Below are positions 1-7,977 of a stretch of DNA of 64,000 nucleotides, in pieces (position 1 is the stretch's first letter; each line of letters opens with the position of its first letter). The stretch covers positions 1,922,001 through 1,986,000 of the forward strand of contig OY843587.1 of the NCBI GenBank assembly GCA_963692955.1, in the 5' to 3' direction. This DNA is from UBA5158 sp963692955. GTDB lineage: Bacteria > Pseudomonadota > Gammaproteobacteria > DSM-16500. The position numbers and the translations under genes were made by a program. The notes under the pieces are model-generated. The model did not search any database and was not told the origin of the DNA. It saw only the letters and a program-made list of their open reading frames with translations.

Positions 1-1032
1 GATATTGTTTGGTAATTCTGTTGTTTCTGCGTATTCCTTTCGATTTAAAATTTTGTATGACGCGGGTTGCACTTTGAGTGAATAAGCAAAGCGTTCAGTA
101 ATGGGTTCTTTATTTTGGCGAATTAAGCCATGATCGGATAAAAATAAAAGATTAGAGGCTCCCGCGATTGGATAGCCTGCATAGAATAACCATTTTTTTT
201 GATTGGGCTCTAATAAAATTTCATAGTCCGCAGTTTCATTTTCTTTAAGTTCCTGCAAAGGGAAAAAACTAGAATTTCTGTACCAAGAAGGTTGCCAACT
301 ATCGCCAGTGTATGTACTTAAAATAATGCCGCGCCAATACCCATTCATAATGGGAGAATTTTTAAAAGTAATTTGCATGACAGCACTGTCGTCATTGAAT
401 AATTCAGAAATCGATCCTGGACTCATAGTTTCATTAAAACCAGTGCTACCTTTTGATATAGCGGGTACATTCCAAAGCGGTTCTATGCGAGGAAAAACAA
501 AGAATAATAAAATGCTTAACGGGATTGCTATTAGTAGTTGTTGACTAGTTTTACTCGTTATTTGCCTTAGTGTGACTTCCGAGGAACTCAATTTCAACAT
601 GATTGATAGGTTGGCAAGGATAGCACCGAGTAAATAAATAATTATCCATAACTCTTGAATGACAATAAGTGCGGAAAATATAAGAAAGAAATTACATATT
701 ATAAGAACTTTTAAGTCTCTAATAGTATGGATTTCAAGACATTTTAAAATAATAAATGTCAGCAAACACCGAATAAAAAATCCAACTGAGAAAATATCTC
801 CGCCATATAATAAAATACAGCATACTAAGATGAAGAGGGATATGCGTATCGACACAGGTATAGGTGGATAATTAAAATAATCAGCCGTTAACCGGTATGC
901 TATTGCGGATAAAAAAGTTATGAACAACCACGCAGGCTCGGTTGCGATATGGGGAATATAACAAATAAATATGACTAAAAGGAGATGCCATTTCAATGTT
1001 ACAAAGTATTGTTGAGATGGTTTGATATTCAT
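1..1032 (-). CDS. TgpA-like transglutaminase (DUF3488), N-terminal part, cut by window edge
   Basis: I read 344 codons without a stop from an ATG at 1032 to the left edge; the gene continues outside. The N-terminal region holds about six hydrophobic segments (roughly residues 15-30, 35-48, 62-78, 84-98, 108-126, 128-145) and another at 165-181. They are followed by MSPGSISELFNDDSAV at 203-218 and YWRG at 232-235, both typical of the TgpA/DUF3488 family. The transglutaminase core with its Cys-His-Asp triad would lie beyond the window. In this family a membrane-anchored periplasmic transglutaminase is encoded with MoxR and DUF58 proteins. Its start overlaps the DUF58 stop (ATGA), so translation is coupled. 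The biochemical role is uncertain even in the family. Confidence 0.85.
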   Translation of the reverse strand, partial: MNIKPSQQYFVTLKWHLLLVIFICYIPHIATEPAWLFITFLSAIAYRLTADYFNYPPIPVSIRISLFILVCCILLYGGDIFSVGFFIRCLLTFIILKCLEIHTIRDLKVLIICNFFLIFSALIVIQELWIIIYLLGAILANLSIMLKLSSSEVTLRQITSKTSQQLLIAIPLSILLFFVFPRIEPLWNVPAISKGSTGFNETMSPGSISELFNDDSAVMQITFKNSPIMNGYWRGIILSTYTGDSWQPSWYRNSSFFPLQELKENETADYEILLEPNQKKWLFYAGYPIAGASNLLFLSDHGLIRQNKEPITERFAYSLKVQPASYKILNRKEYAETTELPNNI

Positions 1033-1982
1033 TGGCATAACGCCAGTTGCCGCAAACAATGTTGTAAATGTTCTTCTCCGCGAGCAAAGTGTGTAGGTGA
1101 TGACTTTAATTCTAAACCATAAATCATGCCATTATGTTCAGCAGCTTGTAACCAATAACTTAAATTTTGCAAATTATTTTCAAGATCAATTGAATGTAAA
1201 TCGCTTAATTTAAAAAGCCAATAATCAACTTCATTGCTGTCCATTATCTTCAGATACCAACCCTGACCTTTTGCAGCAATTCTCCAATGAATAAGTTTAG
1301 GTTCCATCCAGGGATTTTCAACCTGTTTCAAGTCATAAAATTCTTCATCACCTACCGTATGTTTCTGCTTTGTATTTTGAGCGAAATAAGCCTCTGGCCA
1401 AAAACCTGGATTGATTGGTTGTGGATAAACGTAATAATGCTCTTGAAAATAAACATAACTCCAGACCCTAAAAATTCCAAACGGGAAAAAACTGGAAATG
1501 ATAATAGGTGGTAATAAATAATAACCTCTAGTTGCAGTTTCAATTGGAACAATAAACTCTAAACCCTCAGGAGGTATTTTTTCCAAGCGAGTTTTAGGTT
1601 GTGATGAAATTTGAAATTCAATTCCAAAACGAATCTTATTAGTAGATTGGATAGATAAAATAACTCTTGCCGGTATTCCTTGTTGTACATCTTCTATAGA
1701 AATGAACTTAAAGGAAAGATTTTTGAGATTTGCGTGCGCTTCAAAAGCGCTTACTAGACCAATGACGACGAGTATAAAACTCATCAAAAAAATTGCGTTT
1801 ATTTGAGAATTAACGGCTCCTAAAAATAATGCTAATACAACAAGAGTGTAAGCCCAACCAAATCCTGTAGGGAGAATATATAAATTTCTCGAATGCACTG
1901 TTTGAGGATTCTCTAAGCGATTTCTTTTCTTTACCCACTGCTCCCAGTATATTTTGAACTTTTCTGTTAATGGGGTAATCAC
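1029..1982 (-). CDS. DUF58 domain protein
   Basis: This 317-residue protein has two hydrophobic segments near the N terminus (about 40-54 and 61-80), then a soluble domain. The DUF58 signature is at about 211-245 (GDEEFYDLK, then a Pro-rich turn and IHWRIAAK). The start is GTG at 1982, overlapping the TGA of the MoxR gene (GTGA), and the stop overlaps the next start in the same way. DUF58 proteins are the usual partners of MoxR ATPases and TgpA transglutaminases, perhaps as a chaperoned, vWA-like accessory at the membrane. No catalytic function is established for the family. Confidence 0.85.
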   Translation of the reverse strand: MITPLTEKFKIYWEQWVKKRNRLENPQTVHSRNLYILPTGFGWAYTLVVLALFLGAVNSQINAIFLMSFILVVIGLVSAFEAHANLKNLSFKFISIEDVQQGIPARVILSIQSTNKIRFGIEFQISSQPKTRLEKIPPEGLEFIVPIETATRGYYLLPPIIISSFFPFGIFRVWSYVYFQEHYYVYPQPINPGFWPEAYFAQNTKQKHTVGDEEFYDLKQVENPWMEPKLIHWRIAAKGQGWYLKIMDSNEVDYWLFKLSDLHSIDLENNLQNLSYWLQAAEHNGMIYGLELKSSPTHFARGEEHLQHCLRQLALCQ

Positions 1983-2890
1983 ACTGGGACCTCAACCGTA
2001 TTCATTAATAATTCTGCGGCAGATAATTCGGAGGGGGATTTTTTAATATTTAAGCGATGGTTCACGACTGACGCCAGAACTGCTTGAACGTCATCGGGGC
2101 GGACAAAATCCCGATCGGAAGTAGCGGCATAGGCTTGGGAAGCACGAACTAACCCCATACCTGCTCTTGGGCTCAGCCCATGACTAAACAAACCTTGATT
2201 ACGACTTGCGGCAAGTAGCGATTGCACATAATCCAAAACAGTATCTGATACAATTACGTTTTGGCTTTGCATTTGCAATTCGAGTAATTGTTGTGGATTA
2301 ATAACGGGTTTTAAGTTTATCAATTTTGAATTGTACGCGGGGGATTTCAATAATATGCGTTCGGCATCCGCAGAGGGATAACCGATAAATAATCGCATGA
2401 GAAATCGATCTAGCTGGGATTCGGGTAAAGGATAGGTCCCTACGTGATAAGAAGGATTCTGCGTCGCGATAACAAAAAATGGATTGGGTAAAGCGACGGT
2501 ATTACCATCAATGGTGATTTGTCTTTCTTGCATTGCTTCTAGTAAAGCACTTTGAGTTTTTGGTGTTGCTCTATTGATTTCATCAGCCAATATAAGTTGC
2601 GAAAATAACGGGCCTCGATGAAAGTTAAATAGTCTTTGTTCCGCATCAAAAATTGATACCCCTAAAAGGTCGCTGGGAAGTAGATCACTCGTAAATTGGA
2701 TACGCTGATATTGCATGCCGGTCAGTTGGGCTAATGCATGACTGAAGGTTGTTTTACCCATTCCCGGGAGATCTTCCAGAAGTAAATGACCATTCGCCAA
2801 TAAACAAGTAATACCTAAACGAATAGTCTCCTCTTTTCCAAGGAGAATTTGACTCAAAGCTTCTTGTAATTGTTTTATCATATGAGTCAT
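1979..2890 (-). CDS. MoxR-family AAA+ ATPase
   Basis: This 303-residue AAA+ protein is of the MoxR/RavA clade. Walker A is GMGKTT at 43-48. Walker B is LILADEINRA at about 99-108, followed by the clade-typical SALLEAMQER. The C-terminal lid region includes LSPRAGMGLVRA. MoxR ATPases are thought to act as chaperones in assembly or activation of membrane or periplasmic complexes, often with DUF58 and vWA partners. It is the first gene of the operon that continues through the DUF58 and TgpA-like genes. A second ATG lies three codons in. No strong ribosome site is visible before either. Confidence 0.92.
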   Translation of the reverse strand: MTHMIKQLQEALSQILLGKEETIRLGITCLLANGHLLLEDLPGMGKTTFSHALAQLTGMQYQRIQFTSDLLPSDLLGVSIFDAEQRLFNFHRGPLFSQLILADEINRATPKTQSALLEAMQERQITIDGNTVALPNPFFVIATQNPSYHVGTYPLPESQLDRFLMRLFIGYPSADAERILLKSPAYNSKLINLKPVINPQQLLELQMQSQNVIVSDTVLDYVQSLLAASRNQGLFSHGLSPRAGMGLVRASQAYAATSDRDFVRPDDVQAVLASVVNHRLNIKKSPSELSAAELLMNTVEVPV

Positions 2891-3084
2891 TTTCTGGATG
2901 ACTGATATAAAATAGTATACTAAGTGCTACTATTAAATATAATTAGTAATACTACCAATATTGTATAGCCTATTTGTCATAGTAGGACGAACCCCTTTTA
3001 AGAATTTGTCTGTATAATACGGGCTATCTGACAGATATTAGAGATCGCCATGACTGCGAACATTAGACTGTACATAGAAATCAA

Positions 3085-4143
3085 TTGAATCCCGAGCTCT
3101 TCCACAAACAAATTGAACTTATGAAAACAAACTCATTAAGAATAAATGATGACAAGGCTATGTGGGATATATGGATGTCCATGTATCAGATTTCTGCGGT
3201 TACAGTGGCAAACGAAATCGGATTATTTCAGCACTTAGATTCCCAGCCTTTTTCAATCGGCAAGATTTCAGAAATGCTAAAGATAAATCTGCTTGGTACA
3301 AAAGCACTTGTTAATGTTTTAGTAGCATTGAAGTTTCTTAAGATTAAAAAAGATCATATCCGTCTTACTCCAACCGCCCAGTCCTATTTACTACGAGACA
3401 GCGCTTTCTATTGGGGCGCTCAATTTAATTCTTTAAGCGACAGATCTGAGCATAAGCGGCTTTTAACAGCACTTAAACTATCATCGACACAATTATCTCA
3501 CGAGAATAAAACTTTCAGTGCTATGTGGGAGGAAGGAACCATAACCGAAATTGCTGCAAGAGATTTTACTGAAAAGATGCAAGCAACAATACTTGCTCCC
3601 GCTGTAGGTGCTATAAGATCAGGTGTGTTTTCATCTACAAAGAAATTACTTGATATGGGTGGGGGATCGGGTTGTTTTAGTATCGCTTATATAGAAAAAT
3701 ATCCCGAGTATCACTCTGCGGTATTTGAGCTACCGGTCGTAAGCAAAATCACTTCTGAATATGTATCTAAATCTAATTTGAATCATAAGATTGATATTAT
3801 CCAAGGAAATTTTTTTAAAGATCAATGGCCACGAGAATTCGATGGGATTCTATTAAGTCAAATCTTACATGATTGGCCGATGAGTTATTGCAAAACATTG
3901 GTTGAATACGCTTACAAAGCTTTACCTCAGAACGGTAAAGTTTACATTCATGAAATGCTACTTGAGGAAGATCAAACGTCTCCACTTACCACCGCCTGTT
4001 TCAATTTATTAATGTTTGTAAATCATCAATCTCAGCAATTTACTAAAAATCAAATTTTTGATTTTCTTCTATCTGCTGGATTTAAAAATCCTAAAGTTAA
4101 AAAGACTTTTGGGTATTATTCAGTTATTACTGCGATGAAATAA
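3085..4143 (+). CDS. Family 2 SAM-dependent O-methyltransferase
   Basis: This 352-residue protein matches the acetylserotonin/hydroxyindole O-methyltransferase layout. An N-terminal helical winged-helix dimerisation domain (about 25-105) precedes a Rossmann SAM domain with LLDMGGGSG at 188-196 and ILHDWP near 260. Substrates of such bacterial enzymes are usually phenols or hydroxylated natural products; the substrate here cannot be read. The longest frame opens with TTG at 3085. The first ATG is at 3121 and neither has a clear Shine-Dalgarno. A 12-codon frame beginning with ATG at 3050 ends by overlapping the TTG (TTGA), so coupled initiation is possible. It stands alone between divergent or convergent neighbours. 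Confidence 0.82.
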   Translation: MNPELFHKQIELMKTNSLRINDDKAMWDIWMSMYQISAVTVANEIGLFQHLDSQPFSIGKISEMLKINLLGTKALVNVLVALKFLKIKKDHIRLTPTAQSYLLRDSAFYWGAQFNSLSDRSEHKRLLTALKLSSTQLSHENKTFSAMWEEGTITEIAARDFTEKMQATILAPAVGAIRSGVFSSTKKLLDMGGGSGCFSIAYIEKYPEYHSAVFELPVVSKITSEYVSKSNLNHKIDIIQGNFFKDQWPREFDGILLSQILHDWPMSYCKTLVEYAYKALPQNGKVYIHEMLLEEDQTSPLTTACFNLLMFVNHQSQQFTKNQIFDFLLSAGFKNPKVKKTFGYYSVITAMK

Positions 4144-4281
4144 TTTTTAGAAAAAATTTACAATTAATTATCTTTAATCTTTAAAAATATTTTAGTTCCA
4201 TATCACTTAATGTAATAAAAGGTTTCATTTACAAATTTCTTCCTTAGGGTTGATGATGATATGGTTTTTTGGAAAATGTGA

Positions 4282-4992
4282 TTATAAGATGCTTATTTTA
4301 AAGGGGTTGTAATCTACATTACGATCATAAATATCAATTTTCTCTGTATTTTTTAACCATGTTGCTAATAAAACCACTGGCAACACTGCGATAAAGGCAT
4401 ATATCATTTTGAAAATATATCCATCCAACATTAAAAATGGAATTTTGCTTATCGGTTCAATACCGGTATATGCAAGCGTACCTCCTACAATGGTGAAAAC
4501 CAATTCTCCTATACTTGTTGAAAGAATACTTCGAAGCCAAAAATGTCTTCCACACATAAGAATTTTAAATTTTGAAATGATATAAATATTAATAAAATTT
4601 CCCAACACGCTGGCTATCGTAATAGCAAAATATGCTCTTAATATAGGAGAAAATACTAATAGATAACCTTCTTGTCCTTTCCAATCTGACGGAGGAGGTA
4701 AATTGGCAACAAACTTTAAAGATATGCAGTAAATGAATCCTACAAACATTGAAAACCAAACAATTTGCCTCGCTGCTGCGTAACCATAAACTTCTGCTAT
4801 TACATCTGCAATTGCATAAGAAAGTGGAAACATAAAAATAGCACCTGGTTCCAATATATGTTTCCATTCAACCATCTTATAAACCATTGGATAGGTAGCG
4901 ATCCAGCCCATCATATAAATCATTGATAACAACAAAAGCCAGCGATATTGAGATTTTTGTTTATTAAGCATAACTAAATTGTTTCCAAGCAT
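4282..4992 (-). CDS. VUT family queuosine-precursor transporter (YhhQ-like)
   Basis: This 236-residue membrane protein has about six hydrophobic helices and carries the family stretch FPLSYAIADVIAEVYGY at about 56-72, typical of the VUT/YhhQ family (PF02592). Family members import queuosine precursors such as preQ0 or preQ1. A good Shine-Dalgarno (GAAGGA, about 6 bases before the ATG) supports the start at 4992. QueC lies 20 kb away, so the organism probably both makes and salvages precursor. I looked for a preQ1 riboswitch in the leader and did not find a convincing one. Family assignment is firm; the exact substrate is inferred. Confidence 0.85.
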   Translation of the reverse strand: MLGNNLVMLNKQKSQYRWLLLLSMIYMMGWIATYPMVYKMVEWKHILEPGAIFMFPLSYAIADVIAEVYGYAAARQIVWFSMFVGFIYCISLKFVANLPPPSDWKGQEGYLLVFSPILRAYFAITIASVLGNFINIYIISKFKILMCGRHFWLRSILSTSIGELVFTIVGGTLAYTGIEPISKIPFLMLDGYIFKMIYAFIAVLPVVLLATWLKNTEKIDIYDRNVDYNPFKISIL

Positions 4993-5360
4993 AAAATCCT
5001 TCTCATATAATTAACACTCAAGAATTGAAAATTTAAAAATTTTTTATTTCACTAATTTAACCTGAAGGAGGATATATCTCATTACGAAAGTGTGGGAGAA
5101 ATTTTGCAGAAAATTGTATTATCATTTTTGCTTAATGTAATAATTGTAAAATTTAATTAATGAAATATACCCTACATAGTGCGATAAGATTATTATCGCG
5201 ATACTAAAGAAGTACATTTGAATATTCTACATGTAACAGAGTTTGGACACAATACATTTGGATGCTTAATTAGAGGGCAAGCCTAATGTTAATTTTATTC
5301 TTTTCATCTGTTTGATTTTTCTATCTGTTAAATTTTTCAAATGTTGGCAACGTAGAGCAT
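4993..5360. other. Gene-free AT-rich stretch
   Basis: These 368 bases carry no convincing coding frame. They should hold the promoter of the VUT gene (minus strand). The only structure I can point to is a short perfect hairpin at 5181-5199 (arms GCGATAA/TTATCGC, 5-base loop) with no T-run, so it is not an obvious terminator. Confidence 0.5.
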
Positions 5361-6113
5361 TTATGCTGAGGATTCCGATATGTTGTCAGGCCAACTTCCC
5401 AAAAGAATAATACATAGCCTCTGAACTTTATCTGCTAATCGCGAAATAAGTATATCGAAGTTATTAGTAAACTGATTTTGTGGGCAATCCTCAGTATCAA
5501 CAAGATCGGTTACAATTTTCAATCCAATAAACGGCACCCCACGCATTTGTGCAACTTCGGCAATGCCGGCTGCTTCCATGTCTTTTATCGCGGCATTGTT
5601 CTTAGTCATTTGTTCATTTTCCTGTTGGCTCGATAGTAACGATCCTCCAGTTGATATGACACCTTCTTTCAAACCGAGTTTTTTCGCAATGAACGGAATA
5701 GGTAAACATTTATAGGAACCTATTCCATAATTTAAAAAATGCATATCGGGATTAAATAGACGATCATGGTACTTGATTGACTCAGAACTTACATAGATAT
5801 CACCAGGCATAGTGCCATTTCTCTTAAAGCCTCCCGCTGTCCCTGCGTTTATTAGAATATCTGGAGAAAAGACTTTAACAGCTTCCCAAGCCACTAAATT
5901 CAAGCCTTGTGTGCCGATTCTATCAACGCCATGCGTCGCACATGTTCCACTAACAATTAAGAACACTTTGCCGTTATCCATGTCAGCTTCATAAACGGAA
6001 ACAGGTAATTGAGAGTCCATTTTATGCTCAACTACTTTCATATTCATTTGCTTGATTATTGGCTGCGCTTCCTTTTTCATTGCTACAATTAGCATAATCC
6101 TATAGATAGGCAT
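5361..6113 (-). CDS. Nucleoside phosphorylase / MTA-SAH nucleosidase family protein
   Basis: This 250-residue PNP/UDP phosphorylase superfamily protein has the MTA/SAH nucleosidase layout. It opens with MLIVAMKKEAQPI, with Glu15 at the general-acid position. NAGTAGG is at 89-95, DMEAAGIAEVA at 178-188 with the ribose-binding Met-Glu, and the catalytic-type Asp at 203 in KIVTD. It probably cleaves an adenosine-type nucleoside such as 5'-methylthioadenosine or S-adenosylhomocysteine to adenine. It is close to an O-methyltransferase, but on the other strand and two genes away, so a link through S-adenosylhomocysteine disposal is only a suggestion. Exact substrate specificity cannot be read. Confidence 0.8.
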   Translation of the reverse strand: MPIYRIMLIVAMKKEAQPIIKQMNMKVVEHKMDSQLPVSVYEADMDNGKVFLIVSGTCATHGVDRIGTQGLNLVAWEAVKVFSPDILINAGTAGGFKRNGTMPGDIYVSSESIKYHDRLFNPDMHFLNYGIGSYKCLPIPFIAKKLGLKEGVISTGGSLLSSQQENEQMTKNNAAIKDMEAAGIAEVAQMRGVPFIGLKIVTDLVDTEDCPQNQFTNNFDILISRLADKVQRLCIILLGSWPDNISESSA

Positions 6114-6265
6114 AAATTATCCGGTTTTGATGTTTTAGATATTTTAAAGACCTATAATATACGCTATCATTGATCAAATAAAAGCTTAATTTTTCTTAAT
6201 GTGAACATTAGTCAGCTCTCACGCGACAAAAAAGTAAATCAAAGCCAACAATTTACAAAAACCAT

Positions 6266-6542
6266 TCAATTCTCTAATAACCCAAGACGAATATTTTCGA
6301 TTAGATTATTTAATCGCTGAAACATAAAATATTAGGAAAGTCGGTGCTTTATCTATTTTCAAAGGAGATTGCGGGCCACCCAACACGATCAGAAAATCGA
6401 AATCTTTTATGTCAGGGAATGTATCTCCTTTATAGGGACTTACTGTCAGAGTTTGGTGAAAGCGTTGTTTCGCCCATGATTCAATGAACCCAGGTTTCTC
6501 AAATGCCGCATGTATTACAATTAATATTTTCATTCTTTCCAT
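6266..6542 (-). pseudogene. Truncated class I glutamine amidotransferase
   Basis: The intact frame (78 codons, 6306-6542) encodes only the N-terminal part of a GMP-synthase-like glutamine amidotransferase. It has MKILIVIHAAFEKPG, then DFLIVLGGPQSPL, and stops soon after. The catalytic Cys and the His-Glu pair are missing. In the +1 frame a further 19 codons (6266-6325, FQRLNNLIENIRLGLLEN) remain open and look like a plausible C-terminal helix, which suggests an internal deletion with a frameshift. The start at 6542 has a good AAAGGA ribosome site. It shares strand and spacing with the SLOG gene at 6576 and was probably cotranscribed with it. It is likely non-functional. Confidence 0.65.
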
Positions 6543-6575
6543 TGGATTGTCCTTTTAATCTTATTTAATTTGTTA

Positions 6576-7049
6576 TTAAAATTCTTCAGTTAATAATTTT
6601 CTAAGTAGGTTATACGCTTTTTCATAAATACCAATTCCTTGAGACTCACGTGGTCCAGCGACATTCAAAATGTGAATGTTAGTATTCTTAATCCATTCAT
6701 TTATATCACTCATTTCAACAGACTCAGATACCTTACGAACGTAATAAGGTTTATTATATTTCTGCGCCATTTCAATGGTGTACTGCGTACTTCCAATTGG
6801 TGGATCAACAACTATTACAAGTGTCCCATCTGAATCACGAACGTTCCATTCAGTTCTTTGCTCTGGCGCGCTCAATGATGTTTCTATCAGATTGCTATAG
6901 TCTGCCGAGATAGGCCCGTCTTCTGCCCAACGATTTTTAGGGCACCATCCGCCATAGGGAATTTTTAAATATCTCGCGATATCGAGGGCAGCGCGGTCAA
7001 CTCCAGTTTGACCACCGCTAACGATTTTTTTGATTTGAATCATTGGCAT
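6576..7049 (-). CDS. SLOG-fold putative molybdenum carrier protein
   Basis: This 157-residue protein carries the Rossmann-like nucleotide site KIVSGGQTGVDRAALDIA near the start, then GGWCPKNRWAEDGPI and DGTLVIV. These are hallmarks of the putative molybdenum carrier family (PF12694), a branch of the SLOG/YpsA-like superfamily that binds nucleotides or nucleotide-derived ligands. The family name comes from a structure-based guess and its function is not firmly known. Start choice: ATG at 7049 is followed by an in-frame ATG at codon 3; either is possible. It lies 33 bases upstream of the broken amidotransferase on the same strand. Confidence 0.8.
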   Translation of the reverse strand: MPMIQIKKIVSGGQTGVDRAALDIARYLKIPYGGWCPKNRWAEDGPISADYSNLIETSLSAPEQRTEWNVRDSDGTLVIVVDPPIGSTQYTIEMAQKYNKPYYVRKVSESVEMSDINEWIKNTNIHILNVAGPRESQGIGIYEKAYNLLRKLLTEEF

Positions 7050-7113
7050 TTTGGTTATTTGATCTCTGAAATATCGCTAATACTGATTAGAGAATCAGGC
7101 TTAAAAAGCGTTG

Positions 7114-7143
7114 TTGTACTAATTTTATTTCCTATTGTATAAT
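7114..7143 (+). promoter_or_regulatory. Probable sigma70 promoter of the hybrid biosynthetic operon
   Basis: TTGTAC (7114-7119) and TATAAT (7138-7143) are separated by 18 bases, about 60 bases upstream of the dehydrogenase start. The -10 is a perfect consensus. No operator-like repeat is obvious beside it. Confidence 0.55.
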
Positions 7144-7201
7144 ATAGCTCATTTTTACGCTTCAAAAAAATTGGAACGAAGTATCATGGATAATGTAATT
7201 C

Positions 7202-7972
7202 ATGAGTAAAACTATATTGATTACAGGATGTACTAGCGGTATTGGCTACGCTCTCGCATTGCGCTTTGCTAATAATGGTTATAAGGTTTACGCGGTTGGC
7301 CGCGATAAAAAATTGCTTGACGAATTGTCCACTAAGTCCGATCTTATTATTCCGTTCGAAACGGACATTACTGATAAAAATCGCGGAGATATAATCCTTA
7401 AAGCGCTCCAATATGAAGAGTCGATTTCAATAATCCATAATGCTGGTATCGCAAAGCCATCTCTCATCAGCGAATTAACTGAAGATTTATTGAAAAAACA
7501 TTTTGAAACAAATTTCTATGCGCCTATCTTACTTTCGCAACACCTCCTTCCACTTCTAAATCAAGATAGCAGAGTACTTTACATCTCTTCTGGAGCTGGT
7601 GATTTAGCCCTACAAGGCTTAATGCCTTACTGCACTAGTAAAGCTGCATTTGAAAGAGCAACGCATTGTTTCAATCAAGAATTCAATCCAAAGGGAATTT
7701 ATTTTGGAAATTTACGACCTGGGATGGTGGATACAAATATGCAGAAAAAACTGCGTGAAGAGAACGTAGCAAACTTGCCAACACGAGATTTTTATTTATC
7801 CGCTAAAAATAATCACAATCTAATTCCTCCTCAGCTCGCCGCTGAATTTATTTTTTGGGTAATGACACAAACTACCAACATGAACTTCGGCGAAACTTTA
7901 TGGAATATATCCGATACAAAATACCGCGACGCATGGTATCCCAAAACTCTCACCAACAACTGGACGTTATAG
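7202..7972 (+). CDS. Short-chain dehydrogenase/reductase, first gene of the hybrid operon
   Basis: This 256-residue classical SDR has the nucleotide site TGCTSGIG at 8-15, NAG at 80-82, catalytic Ser130 and the Tyr143-x-x-x-Lys147 pair. It should be an NAD(P)H-dependent oxidoreductase of a small carbonyl or alcohol substrate. A consensus promoter lies upstream, and the stop is only 5 bases from the ATG of the giant NRPS-like gene, so the two are almost certainly co-translated. In that context it probably reduces or oxidises the product released by, or the substrate fed to, the NRPS-like module. A 7-codon frame at 7186-7209 overlaps its start; I give it little weight. Confidence 0.85.
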   Translation: MSKTILITGCTSGIGYALALRFANNGYKVYAVGRDKKLLDELSTKSDLIIPFETDITDKNRGDIILKALQYEESISIIHNAGIAKPSLISELTEDLLKKHFETNFYAPILLSQHLLPLLNQDSRVLYISSGAGDLALQGLMPYCTSKAAFERATHCFNQEFNPKGIYFGNLRPGMVDTNMQKKLREENVANLPTRDFYLSAKNNHNLIPPQLAAEFIFWVMTQTTNMNFGETLWNISDTKYRDAWYPKTLTNNWTL

Positions 7973-7977
7973 CAAAA

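Noticed and set aside
881..1087. 68-codon minus-strand frame at the DUF58/TgpA junction
   Set aside because: It runs in another frame across the end of DUF58 and the start of the TgpA-like gene; the coupled ATGA start at 1032 explains the sequence.
4993..5100. preQ1 riboswitch ahead of the VUT transporter
   Set aside because: I looked for the conserved preQ1-I core and the A-rich tail and found no convincing match; only a generic AT-rich leader is visible.
5181..5199. Small hairpin GCGATAA/TTATCGC as a terminator
   Set aside because: Seven AT-rich pairs without a T-run and far from a gene end; recorded only as structure in the gene-free stretch.
7186..7209. Seven-codon leader frame before the dehydrogenase
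   Set aside because: Too short to judge and without regulatory codon pattern; the dehydrogenase has its own reasonable start.
7855..7977. Upstream extension of the giant NRPS-like gene
   Set aside because: These 41 codons lie inside the dehydrogenase gene in another frame; the ATG at 7978 follows that gene's stop and gives a normal adenylation-domain start.
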